Assembly (NCBI GenBank): GCA_022984795.1
Contig: JALIHJ010000038.1
Location: forward strand, 62,001-126,000
Origin: Fabrea salina
Taxonomy: Eukaryota; Ciliophora; Heterotrichea; Heterotrichida; Fabreidae
Direction of reading: 5' to 3'
Length of the DNA: 64,000 bases
Shown here: positions 19,083 to 27,632 of the stretch, one piece after another
Layout of the letters: each line of letters begins with the position of its first letter
Numbering within the stretch: the stretch's first letter is position 1
The notes under the pieces: generated by a model
Told to the model about the DNA's origin: nothing
Databases searched by the model: none
The model's input: the letters and a program-made list of their open reading frames with translations, nothing else
Translations under genes and position numbers: made by a program

Positions 19083-19686
19083 TTACTTATTTTTAGCTTT
19101 GCCTTGCTCGACTTTCTGAACTTTTAGCTTTTCCTCAAGTTTCTTCAAACCAGGGTCTTCATTCTTGATACGGTCTCCTTCGTAGTCAGGTCTGGGTGGG
19201 GCGTTGGGGTCGTACCTGTCAAAGTGCAAGTGGGTTAGGTCAGTGTGTCTGATTTCAGGGGGTATCCACACTGCTTCGTAGGCTTTTCTGGTCTTTGACA
19301 TGCTTGGACACTCTAGCTTTGCGAGTGTGTGGAATGTAAGGCACTTCCCAGTCAGGGTCAGCTTGTCTGTTCTGCATGTATTCTCTAAGAAGCATTCCTA
19401 ACTGGGACCTCATGTCTCTGGGGTCTGTTTGCAGAATGTAGTTGTCAAAAGACCCTTTTTTCTTGATGGTTTTCATTGCTTTTGTAGATACTGAAATTTC
19501 TAAGTGGCGCTTAAGAATGTTGCTCCAGTACTTTTTCTTGTGAACATTTGGCTTGAAAGTGCGCTTAGTAGCTTTGTGGGAAAAGGTGTAAGAAGACCCA
19601 AACCTAATATCTTTTCCGTGCCATAAACCTCTCTGCGACCTGTTCGAAGCAAAACTTCGACAAGCTAAATTTAACAAGCGGTCCAT
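19083..19686 (-). CDS. Mitochondrial ribosomal protein bL28m-like, in two overlapping frames
   Basis: The first frame (19686 to 19255) carries a bL28-type sequence: HGKDIRFGSSYTFSHKATKR, TFKPNVHKKKYWSNIL and ISVSTKAMKTIKKKG. It would end in TGA, the only such stop seen in the window. A second frame (19301 to 19083; RKAYEAVWIPPEIRHTDL) overlaps it by 47 nt, starts without the usual A/T-rich box and ends in TAA. I infer one protein whose halves are offset by one base. Either an unusual GT...AG intron of about 19 nt (removing GTGTCC...AAAG) or a one-base indel would join them. The ATG is 8 bp from the divergent CHHC gene's start. The computed frame begins at a GTG upstream; ATG 19686 is preferred. 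Confidence 0.7.
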
Positions 19687-19693
19687 AGAAAAT

Positions 19694-20326
19694 ATGAGAA
19701 CCCAAAGCACAACATGTCCTTATAACTCAGAGCACGTTGTGGCTCCTGACCAGATGATAGCGCACCTTTTTCAGTGCACTGACAGAGCACAAAAGGCTCA
19801 TCTTTACGAAATTTGTCCTTACAACCCAGCGCATCACGTGCTCAAAGAAAACATAAACGAGCACATTGAGCAGTGCACTGACAGGCTCCTCAGCATTTGG
19901 AAAGAGCAAATAGCTAAGAACCCTTTGTACTCACAGCAGCCCTTGGAAACTCCAGAGCTCTTGGGGAATTTCGAACCCCCGCCTGGGTTCAATTCTCAGG
20001 AAGAAGTTAAGGAGCTCCCAAAAGAAGAAGCTAAACAGCCTTCAAAAGAACCTGACTCTTGGGTGCAAGTCAAGTCCAAGTCACGCAAAAAACTCCAAAA
20101 GAAACCTAAGTCGGAACCAGCAGTTTCTGCTAAACCCAAGGAAGGTTCCCTGGCTGAAGTGCAACTTTCTGCTAGTTTAGCTAAAAAGAAAAAGAATTTA
20201 AAGAAGAAGTTAAAAGAAATTGAACAACTCGAAGCTAGGAAACAAAGAGGCGAGAAACTAGACCCGCAGCAGCTGTCAAAAATTAGCAGCAAAGCTCAGG
20301 TAGAAAAAGATTTAAAATCTATTTAA
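19694..20326 (+). CDS. CHHC zinc-finger protein (GTSF1/U11-48K type)
   Basis: A 210-residue protein with two C-x5-H-x9-H-x3-C fingers at ~9-29 and ~42-62 (CPYNSEHVVAPDQMIAHLFQ and CPYNPAHHVLKENINEHIEQ). This is the CHHC zinc finger of U11-48K, TRM13 and GTSF1/Asterix. Paired N-terminal CHHC fingers are the GTSF1 arrangement; GTSF1 binds RNA and assists Piwi proteins (established in animals). After a linker with DSWVQVKSKSRKK comes a basic helix (KKNLKKKLKEIEQLEARKQR) like the C-terminal motif of PYM and eIF2A, which contact ribosomes. Small-RNA function here is inference. Its start is 8 bp from that of the divergent bL28m-like gene. Confidence 0.82.
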   Translation: MRTQSTTCPYNSEHVVAPDQMIAHLFQCTDRAQKAHLYEICPYNPAHHVLKENINEHIEQCTDRLLSIWKEQIAKNPLYSQQPLETPELLGNFEPPPGFNSQEEVKELPKEEAKQPSKEPDSWVQVKSKSRKKLQKKPKSEPAVSAKPKEGSLAEVQLSASLAKKKKNLKKKLKEIEQLEARKQRGEKLDPQQLSKISSKAQVEKDLKSI

Positions 20327-20329
20327 CTG

Positions 20330-21067
20330 TTACTCTTTAAACATAGCTTTGTAAATGACCTTTTGCTTGTCTTTGTAGTTGTCTCTTTTCTTAGCAAGTT
20401 TTTTCTTGAGTTGAATCACTTCTTTGAGTTGAGAACTTGACTCATCTAAACTCTCCAGTATAGTTTCAGCTTCGTCGTAAAGGTCCCTTGCAAACATAAC
20501 TTGGGCTTTTCTGAACAAAGCTTTGGGGTGGTTAGGGTGGATTCTCAAAGCTTGGGCTGAGTGAGTAAGGGCTTCGTCGTACTCTTCTAAATGGTACTTA
20601 GCAATGCACATATTAAGGTGGAGTGAGAGTTCTGTTTGTTTGAACTCTTCTTCTTCTTGTTTTGTGTCGGGAAAGGTGTAGTCTAGCTGCAGTATTCCTT
20701 TTCTGTAAAACAAAGCTGCTAGTGAAAAGTTGCTTTGCTTAAAAGAATCGTTGCCTTGTTGCTTGAAAGTGCTGGCAGCGTCTAGTTTTTCTCGGGTAGG
20801 TCTTTCGAAAAGTTCGATTTCTTTTCTGTGGTCTTGCGAACACATAGTTTTAGCGTACTCTTCAGCCTGCTTTTTAGTGGCTTCTTCGTCTTCGTCTTGG
20901 AAAGTTTCCCATTTTTTGTAGTCAGTGATGCCGATAGTTCTGTCTGGGCCCTGGACTTCTTGTTTGGGCTGGGGAGGTTTGGGTGGTTCGGGTTCTTTTT
21001 TTCTGAACAAGTCAATTGTTTTCTGGGCAAAGTCTCTGGCGTGTATTGATGTTATCACAGGTTCCAT
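20330..21067 (-). CDS. TPR-domain protein
   Basis: A 245-residue protein. The N-terminal ~85 residues are proline- and charge-rich (EPEPPKPPQPKQEV). Residues ~95-215 form three tetratricopeptide repeats: STFKQQGNDSFKQSNFSLAA, LHLNMCIAKYHLEEYDEALT and NHPKALFRKAQVMFARDLYD, followed by a Lys-rich helix. The repeat arrangement is that of chaperone-binding TPR clamps (TTC4, RPAP3/SPAG1, immunophilins), but the family cannot be fixed. A role in chaperoning or axonemal assembly is inference. It is convergent with the CHHC gene, 3 nt apart. Confidence 0.8.
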   Translation of the reverse strand: MEPVITSIHARDFAQKTIDLFRKKEPEPPKPPQPKQEVQGPDRTIGITDYKKWETFQDEDEEATKKQAEEYAKTMCSQDHRKEIELFERPTREKLDAASTFKQQGNDSFKQSNFSLAALFYRKGILQLDYTFPDTKQEEEEFKQTELSLHLNMCIAKYHLEEYDEALTHSAQALRIHPNHPKALFRKAQVMFARDLYDEAETILESLDESSSQLKEVIQLKKKLAKKRDNYKDKQKVIYKAMFKE

Positions 21068-21320
21068 TTAGGTTTTTAAGAGTTACAAACTTAACTACAC
21101 AAGAACAAGTCTAGATTATAAATGTTCCATTTTGAGGAAGCATCCCTCTTTTTAGAGATTCTTCAAAATAAATGAATCCTGGGTTGAAGCCCAACTTGCA
21201 ACTGCAGTATTAGTAAACTTCTGTTTATGCCCCAAAGTACTTTTTACAAAATGGGTTTAGGGTCAACCATTGATTAAAACCTAACAAAAAAATTCTAATA
21301 ACCCAATAATCTTTATAAAA

Positions 21321-24212
21321 ATGGGCGAAGTAGGGCATGAGTTACGCGGACTTACAAGCGAAGAAGAGCCTGGTAGTGACAAGGACGCAGAGTACCTTCC
21401 AGAAAGCAACATTGGAAAGCGCCAGATGGACCTTACGGTAGATCCCCAAACCAAACTGCAGTACTTACTGGACCAAATAGACGTCCTGACGCACTCTCTG
21501 AACTCTCACTCGCCACCCTCGCCCACTCCAAACGGCTCGAAACGCCGCCACGGGCCCGAAAACGAGGACGAAAAAAGTTTAGTGAGCAAAGACAAGTCTC
21601 TCTACACCATAAAGCTTGAAAAGCAGCCTTCTAACATCCGAGGAGGCACCATGCGCGATTACCAACTGGAAGGACTGAACTGGCTTCTCAAAATGCACGT
21701 TTGTTCTATAAATGGCATTCTTGCAGACGAAATGGGCTTGGGAAAGACCCTCCAGACGATATCTTTGCTTTCACAGCTTGCCACAATGCACAAGGGAAAA
21801 CTCAACCCACACATCATCATAGTACCTAAAAGCACTTTGGCAAACTGGGTGAAGGAATTCAAGTACTGGTGTCCTTCTTTGGACGTTTTTGAGTTTTACG
21901 GAAACCAAGTAGAAAGGGAACAGCTCAGACCTAAAGTCCCCAGAACTTCTACTTACGACGTACTCATGACTACTTACGAAATTGCTATGGCTGAAAAAAC
22001 TGTTTTGAAAGGAGTCAAGTTTGAGTATTTAATCATAGACGAAGCTCACAGAATCAAAAACGAAAAGTCAGTCCTAAGCCAAGTAGTGAGGCTCTTCAGC
22101 TGCACACACAGACTCCTCTTAACAGGAACTCCTCTGCAAAACAACTTGCACGAGCTCTGGGCTTTGCTTAACTTTTTGATGCCCCAAATCTTTTCGAGCG
22201 CCAAAAACTTCGACGAGTGGTTTGACTTGTCAAAAGAAAGCCAAGACTACCAGGAAAACCTCATAAAGCAACTGCACAGAATTTTGAGGCCTTTCATGCT
22301 CAGAAGACTCAAAAGAGAAGTAGAGAACAAACTTCCTCCTAAAAAGGAACTTTATGTTTTTTTAGGAATGACTGACCTGCAAAAGGACATTTACAAAAAG
22401 ATCCTCACCAAAAACATCGACGTAGTAAACGGCTTTGGCGAAAAAACCCAACTCATGAACACAATCATGCAGCTGCGGAAAGTCTGCAACCACCCTTACT
22501 TGTTCGACGGAGTTGAAGAAGGGCCTCCTTACCTAGACGGGGACCACTTGATTTATAACTGTATGAAGTTCAAGTTCTTGGACAAACTCATTCCTCGAAT
22601 CATAGAAAAGGGGAAGCTTTTGATCTTTACCCAGATGACCAGACTGCTTGACATCTTGGAAGATTTCTTCAATTACAGAGGGTACCGCTTTTGCCGCATT
22701 GACGGCAGCACACAGTACATGAGGCGAGAAATGCAGATAGAGGAGTTCCAGAGGCAAGACAGTGGAGTGAACATCTTTATATTGTCTACACGTGCAGGAG
22801 GGGTAGGGATCAACCTGCACTCAGCCAACACTGTAATCATCTTTGACTCAGACTGGAATCCCCAAGTAGACATACAAGCAATGGACCGTGCTCACCGAAT
22901 TGGACAAACCAGAACGGTGACAGTGTTTAGGTTCGTGACTGAAGGGACAGTCGAAGAAAAAATCGCTGAACGAGCTGCAAAGAAACTCAAAATGGACCAC
23001 TTAGTAATCCAAAAAGGCACAATAGCTTCGCAAAACAAAGGCCCTAGTATCCAAGAAATGAACCAAATCGTGCAGTTTGGAGCACAGCAAGTGCTAAAGA
23101 GCACTGGACCTGAAGTTTTAGAAGAAGACATTGACCAGATCCTGGAGTACGCCGAAGAAAAAACCCAAGAAATGAACAAAGAACTGGCTAAGCTAGAAGA
23201 AGCCTTTAACCTAAACAACTTCCGACTTGACGGGTCTTCTTTATACGAGTTCGAAGGAAACGACTACAAAAAAGTCAAAAAAGAACACATCAGTTTAGGT
23301 GCCCGCAAAAGAAAAACTACTGGGTTTTACGACGTAGAAAAGTACTATAATAACTTAGAAAAGAAAAAGGCTAAGAAAAAAGGCTGGAGAGCTCTGTACG
23401 GAGGAGGACACCCCCACCAGTTCTTCAACACTGAAGAACTCGATTCTTTAGAAACCAAAGAAGAGAAGTGGAACGACTATTTAAACGAAAAAACTCGAAG
23501 AACTACCCGGGCCTCTTCAAGTGACAAACCTGAAAAGTTCACAGAAAAAGACAAACAGTACAAAAAACAACTTTTAAGTCAGGGCTTTGTAAACTGGACC
23601 AAAAAGGACTTCAACAACTTCATAAAAGGCTGTGAAACGTATGGCAGAGACAGCTACAAAGAGATTGCCCAAGAAATCGGCACCAAAAGTGTGAAAGAAG
23701 TTAAAACTTACTCTGCTGAGTTTTGGAACCGGTTTGAAGAACTGCCCAACGGAGCTGAACTAGTAGAACGAATCAAACAAGGCGAAAAAGACATTGAACG
23801 ACTTGCGCACATTGAAAACTTACTCAGTACCAAAAGGAAAAGGGAAGAAGGCAAGTTAGGCATTGACTACTCTTACGATCCCCAAGTGACCCACTTCACT
23901 ACTGAAGAAGACAAGTTCCTCCTTAGCTGTTTGTTTGACTCTGGCTACGGCAACTGGGACGAAATCCGCACACAAATAAAACAACTAGGAAAGTTCAGGT
24001 TTAACTTTTGGCTACAAACGAGAACTGAAGCTAACATCCAGGAAAGGTGTGACTACTTAGTGAACCTTATAGAAATGGAAATTAACAAAGCTCCTAAAAA
24101 ACAAAGGAAAATAGAAACTGAAGGACTTGAAGTCACAGGCAAAGGTCCCCGAGTTGAAGTTACGTCTGATTTTGACTGGGTAATAACTCTTCCTAAGTAC
24201 CCACTTCCTTAA
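21321..24212 (+). CDS. ISWI chromatin-remodelling ATPase (SNF2H-like)
   Basis: A 963-residue SNF2-family protein with the complete ISWI layout. The ATPase lobes have DEMGLGKTLQT (~136), DEAH (~240), LTGTPLQNNLHELWALLNFL and HRIGQTRTV (~525). The HAND domain follows near 640-720, SANT at ~755-805 (NWTKKDFNNFIKGCETYGRD) and SLIDE at ~855-910 (FTTEEDKFLLSCLFDSGYGN). ISWI slides and spaces nucleosomes using ATP. An AutoN-like basic region precedes the ATPase. ATG 21321 lies in CTTTATAAAAATG. Histone H4, whose tail normally stimulates ISWI, is encoded at 36.7 kb. Confidence 0.97.
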   Translation: MGEVGHELRGLTSEEEPGSDKDAEYLPESNIGKRQMDLTVDPQTKLQYLLDQIDVLTHSLNSHSPPSPTPNGSKRRHGPENEDEKSLVSKDKSLYTIKLEKQPSNIRGGTMRDYQLEGLNWLLKMHVCSINGILADEMGLGKTLQTISLLSQLATMHKGKLNPHIIIVPKSTLANWVKEFKYWCPSLDVFEFYGNQVEREQLRPKVPRTSTYDVLMTTYEIAMAEKTVLKGVKFEYLIIDEAHRIKNEKSVLSQVVRLFSCTHRLLLTGTPLQNNLHELWALLNFLMPQIFSSAKNFDEWFDLSKESQDYQENLIKQLHRILRPFMLRRLKREVENKLPPKKELYVFLGMTDLQKDIYKKILTKNIDVVNGFGEKTQLMNTIMQLRKVCNHPYLFDGVEEGPPYLDGDHLIYNCMKFKFLDKLIPRIIEKGKLLIFTQMTRLLDILEDFFNYRGYRFCRIDGSTQYMRREMQIEEFQRQDSGVNIFILSTRAGGVGINLHSANTVIIFDSDWNPQVDIQAMDRAHRIGQTRTVTVFRFVTEGTVEEKIAERAAKKLKMDHLVIQKGTIASQNKGPSIQEMNQIVQFGAQQVLKSTGPEVLEEDIDQILEYAEEKTQEMNKELAKLEEAFNLNNFRLDGSSLYEFEGNDYKKVKKEHISLGARKRKTTGFYDVEKYYNNLEKKKAKKKGWRALYGGGHPHQFFNTEELDSLETKEEKWNDYLNEKTRRTTRASSSDKPEKFTEKDKQYKKQLLSQGFVNWTKKDFNNFIKGCETYGRDSYKEIAQEIGTKSVKEVKTYSAEFWNRFEELPNGAELVERIKQGEKDIERLAHIENLLSTKRKREEGKLGIDYSYDPQVTHFTTEEDKFLLSCLFDSGYGNWDEIRTQIKQLGKFRFNFWLQTRTEANIQERCDYLVNLIEMEINKAPKKQRKIETEGLEVTGKGPRVEVTSDFDWVITLPKYPLP

Positions 24213-24236
24213 AATTAACTTACTATTACTCTTAGT

Positions 24237-26438
24237 TTATTTTTCCAAGTTAGAGACTTCGCTGAAAGGGAACTCAGCAGTTTGGATTTCTTCGACACAA
24301 ATAGGAGACATTTTGTCTTGGTCTAACAAATTGACCCACATAAGAGCACTGAGGTCCTGGCTTTCGTAAGACTCGTTTTCTTTGTTTTTCTTGGTGTTGT
24401 AAAAAGAACTTTCGAAGTCCATTGAAGAGTTGTTCGAGTCTGAATCTGAAAGGTCAGCTGGGTCACTCAGACCTAGTGACTTCCAGAGTTTAAGCGACCT
24501 AGTCTTCACTGGGCTCTCTGGGATTTGTGGCATAGGCTTGATTTTGCTCATTTTTTCTTGGTACTTTCTGTGGAACTTGGCGTTTTTAACTGAGTCAAGG
24601 GCGTGGAAGAAGAAGGTTTCGAGTTGTTGGAGTTGGTTGCAAGAAAGTTTTTCTAAACCTTCTTGTTTTTCTAAGATAGAAAGTTTGGTTTCGAGGGTTT
24701 TGTAAAACTTCTTCATGTCTTTGTACTTGTTTTTGTACTTTTGTTTCTGGTCAGAAAGCTCCTTGCATAAGCCTAGTGCTTTTTTTAAGTCGTTTTTAAG
24801 GTTGTTTCTGGAGTCTAGTAGGTTTTGTTTGCCTTCTTTGAGGCTGTCGATTTCTGTTTCTCTTTTCTTGATTTCTCTTTTGAGTTCTCTCATTCGTTCA
24901 AGTGCAAACTCTCCCTTTTCGTCGAACTTCACTTGGATTTCTTGTTTTGTTTCTGAGAGTCTTGAGTCAAGCATCAAGTCTCCAGGTCCGTTCACCCAAA
25001 CTTGTTTTTGCTTGCTGGCTTCGTCAGCACATTCTTTACTTTGGTCGAAAAGTATGTGAGTTAGCTTTTCGAGTTTTTCTTGTAACTGGGTTTTAGCAGA
25101 TTCGTCTTGTTGTGCTTGGCCCTTTAAAGCCTCTTGAAGTTCTGACTTTAGTTGGTCAATTTCCCGTTTGTAGGCTTCAATTACTTCAGCGTCGTAGTTG
25201 GACCGAATGTTAGCTGCAACTTGGTTTGTAATGGTGCTTGCTGTGCCCCCGAATCGCAAGGTACTTAGAGTCATTTCGAACTGGGAAAGTGCAGGAGTAG
25301 CTGTGCAAATTATGCAGGTAAGCGAGTTCCCACCTAAAGATGACCTTAGGATCTTGGTAAGGTTGGAGTTTCTGTAAGGAATGTGCTTTTCAGAAACAGT
25401 ACCTGACTTAGAAAGGCGGTTTATGACTTGGCACAGGTAAAACAAACTAGTGTTGATGTGCTTGCCTTCGTTTATCAAAGTGTCAATGTTGGCAAAGCGC
25501 TGCCTTTTAGCTTTGTGGTCCAGTGAACTGTCAGCTAAGTTACTAACTCGTTCACTTCCTGCTAAGTCTACGAAGTTTAACATGCTTTCCGTGGTGCGGT
25601 TTTCTTTGTGAGTCACACTAGTAACGTTAAGTCTGAAGATAGTGTGTGAGCGGGAACTGAAGTGGTTCATAGCAGTGGCGGCATACTTCCTGTTGTCTTC
25701 TCCTTTGTCAATGAGTGAAAGGACTTCTTCCATAGAATTGACTGTGTGGTCTGTAACTCCTTTGATGTAAAAGCCTCTGTGAGGATCCTCACTAACGGCC
25801 AAAGTTTCATTTTTGAAATGAGAAGAGTCCACTAGCAGGTCATAAACCTGCTCGTTATAGATCTCTACGTAAGAACATGTAAGAGTGTAGTCTTTGCTCT
25901 CGTTACTCCTGATGCTTGAGTATAAGTCCTCTAAAGCATGCAAAATTATTCCTTTTTCTTTGGGCTTTGCAGGAGAGTTGTCTCCCATGAAGCTTCTGTT
26001 CATCTTGAAAGGAGAAACTGAACGTTTGCGGCTCCCAGGGAAAGGAGACAGGCTTCTTTTACGTTCGTCTGGAGGAGCTTCTGAGTTCTCGCTGCCCATC
26101 ATGGTGTAGGTCTTGCCACTGCCAGTTTGTCCGTAGGCAAAGATCGTGCCGTTATAGCCTTCCAAGGAAGCCAAAACAACTCTTTTGGCCATGGCGTCGT
26201 AAACTTGTTCGTTGGAGTGCTTTGCGTCGAAGCAATAGTCTAATTAGTTCTTACTGTAGTTGTAGCATTTGGGAATTCCAGTCAGTCGTCGCTGGTCAAA
26301 AAGAAAGTTGGCCCAGTCTGCCTTTAGGGAAACTGTGTTGTTCGACACATCCCAAATGCAGTGGTCGCTTTCTTCTTTTTCACGCGAGTTCAGAGGTCTG
26401 AACCGCATAGATACTTCGATGTTTTCGATCCTTGACAT
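24237..26438 (-). CDS. Kinesin motor protein with an insert after the P-loop
   Basis: Two exons (26438-26255, 26239-24237) give 728 residues with an N-terminal motor: VSMRFRPLNSRE at the start, YGQTGSGKTYTMMG (P-loop), NHFSSRSHTIFRL (switch I) and VDLAGSERVSN (switch II), then neck coiled coil and a long coiled-coil tail. Unusually, a Ser/Pro/Arg-rich insert of about 45 residues (RKRSLSPFPGSRKRSVSPFK) follows the P-loop before the helix GIILHALEDLY. Overall shape suggests a kinesin-7/CENP-E-like plus-end motor, not certain. It is convergent with ISWI, 24 nt apart. Confidence 0.93.
26240..26254 (-). other. 15-nt intron
   Basis: On the minus strand GTAAGAACTAATTAG. It splits a codon after its first base; removal joins the kinesin N-terminus to the P-loop exon in frame. 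A is at position 10. Confidence 0.92.
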
Positions 26439-26640
26439 TTTAACGATATGTTTAATTTAAAAGTTGTTAGGAGTTTTTCGAAATATGCTTAAAAGGTGCT
26501 TGAAAGATGGAATAAGGCTTTAGAGCCTACTTAAGAAGCAATGGTTTTCTGGGAAGAGTAGAAGTAGTTCTAGTAGTTAACTACTATAAATTCTGTTTTG
26601 GTCAGTTTAAAAGTGCTTAAATGGTGATCTATATTTATAA

Positions 26641-26967
26641 ATGACAGGTTGTGTAGATGAAAGGTTTTCAGAGCGTATTGAAAAAGCTTTTGCAGCGATG
26701 GTTCCTGACGAAAGCGAGAGTTCCGACTGTCACGAGTCAGACTTCGAGTCTTCAACTGGTTTCGAGCAAAACTCCATTGACTCAGAGCCACTAGTACCCA
26801 AGACTCGAGCCTTTGAAGTAGACCCAGAAGACTACTCCTTGTATTTTTCCTCTAAAAAGTTTAAGTTTTTAGAGGCTTCTGAAGATCTTTTGAGTCTTTG
26901 TGACTCCAACAAAAAAACGGACAGAAACTGTAATGAATTCAAGCAAGACCCTGAATTCTATATGTAA
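26641..26967 (+). CDS. Hypothetical acidic protein, 108 aa
   Basis: A small frame from ATG 26641, preceded by ATATTTATAA, a good start context for this genome. The product is acidic and Ser-rich in the first half (DESESSDCHESDFESS) with a more mixed second half (DYSLYFSSKKFKFLEASEDL). No family is recognised. It may be an unstructured regulatory protein. Support is the start context, TAA stop and gene-like spacing; expression is unknown. Confidence 0.5.
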   Translation: MTGCVDERFSERIEKAFAAMVPDESESSDCHESDFESSTGFEQNSIDSEPLVPKTRAFEVDPEDYSLYFSSKKFKFLEASEDLLSLCDSNKKTDRNCNEFKQDPEFYM

Positions 26968-27032
26968 ATTCTAATGCAAAGCTTTAATTAATACTGGCGA
27001 ATAAAACATACGGAGCCATTACTTAGTAATTT

Positions 27033-27191
27033 ATGCAATACGAAGATGGTTCTCCCAGTAAAAAACCTAAAGCTAAGTTTTCACACACCAAAATACACCC
27101 TAAGATCGCTCCCTACATGCTTTGTACGGTGCTGTTTATAGTTTTAGGGTACTATTTGTTGTATATACTCAAGAACTACTCTTACATGTAA
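27033..27191 (+). CDS. Small single-pass membrane protein, 52 aa
   Basis: A short open frame beginning MQYEDGSPSKKPKAKF and carrying one clear C-terminal hydrophobic span (PYMLCTVLFIVLGYYLLYIL) with a two- to five-residue lumenal tail, a tail-anchored layout. ATG context is AGTAATTTATG and the stop is TAA. The pattern of polar head, SPxKKP and one span recalls Sec61-beta and other small translocon or OST subunits, but similarity is too weak to name it. It occupies most of the gap between the 26.6 kb and 27.3 kb genes. Confidence 0.45.
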   Translation: MQYEDGSPSKKPKAKFSHTKIHPKIAPYMLCTVLFIVLGYYLLYILKNYSYM

Positions 27192-27257
27192 ATAACCATT
27201 CTTATCAGAATAACTAAATACCAGTCCATCAGAATCTCTTCAGGATTATAATATGTA

Positions 27258-27611
27258 ATGGAAAAAAACTGGGGTACTGAAGAAAAAACCCAAATGTTTT
27301 TGCACTCAATCAAAGCCTTTGATGTTTGCGGAGAAGTAAAAAAAGTGTTTAACTTATGCAGAGCTTCGCCTTTCGGAGGAGTAGTAGATCCCTCTTACTG
27401 CAAAAACCACGCAGAAGTTATGTTGGATTGCTTTGAAGAAGTCAAACAAGTGCCTGGACCTTGCAAATCAGCTTTTGACTCTGCAGTGAATTGCTTGCAA
27501 AACAAAGGTTACTGGAACACCTGTGAAGAAGAAATAACTGAGTACGAAGAGTGTCCTCATCCCGCCCAGTCCAAGTACAGTGGCTACGAGCAAGGATCTA
27601 AAATAGAGTAA
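27258..27611 (+). CDS. Double-CHCH protein, NDUFA8-like complex I subunit
   Basis: A 117-residue protein with three clear C-x9-C pairs (CGEVKKVFNLC, CKSAFDSAVNC, CEEEITEYEEC) and further cysteines (SYCKNHAEVMLDC), the double coiled-coil-helix pattern of NDUFA8. Such proteins are imported and oxidised in the mitochondrial intermembrane space and bind complex I. Other CHCH proteins are possible; NDUFA8 is favoured by the four-helix spacing. ATG 27258 is chosen because it starts the frame and follows ATTATAATATGTA. The next gene starts 21 nt downstream. Confidence 0.75.
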   Translation: MEKNWGTEEKTQMFLHSIKAFDVCGEVKKVFNLCRASPFGGVVDPSYCKNHAEVMLDCFEEVKQVPGPCKSAFDSAVNCLQNKGYWNTCEEEITEYEECPHPAQSKYSGYEQGSKIE

Positions 27612-27632
27612 CTAGACTTTTAATAAAATTAA

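Noticed and set aside
26570-26791. 73-codon minus-strand frame over the 26641 gene's start
   Set aside because: Opposite strand of a better-supported frame, no domain.
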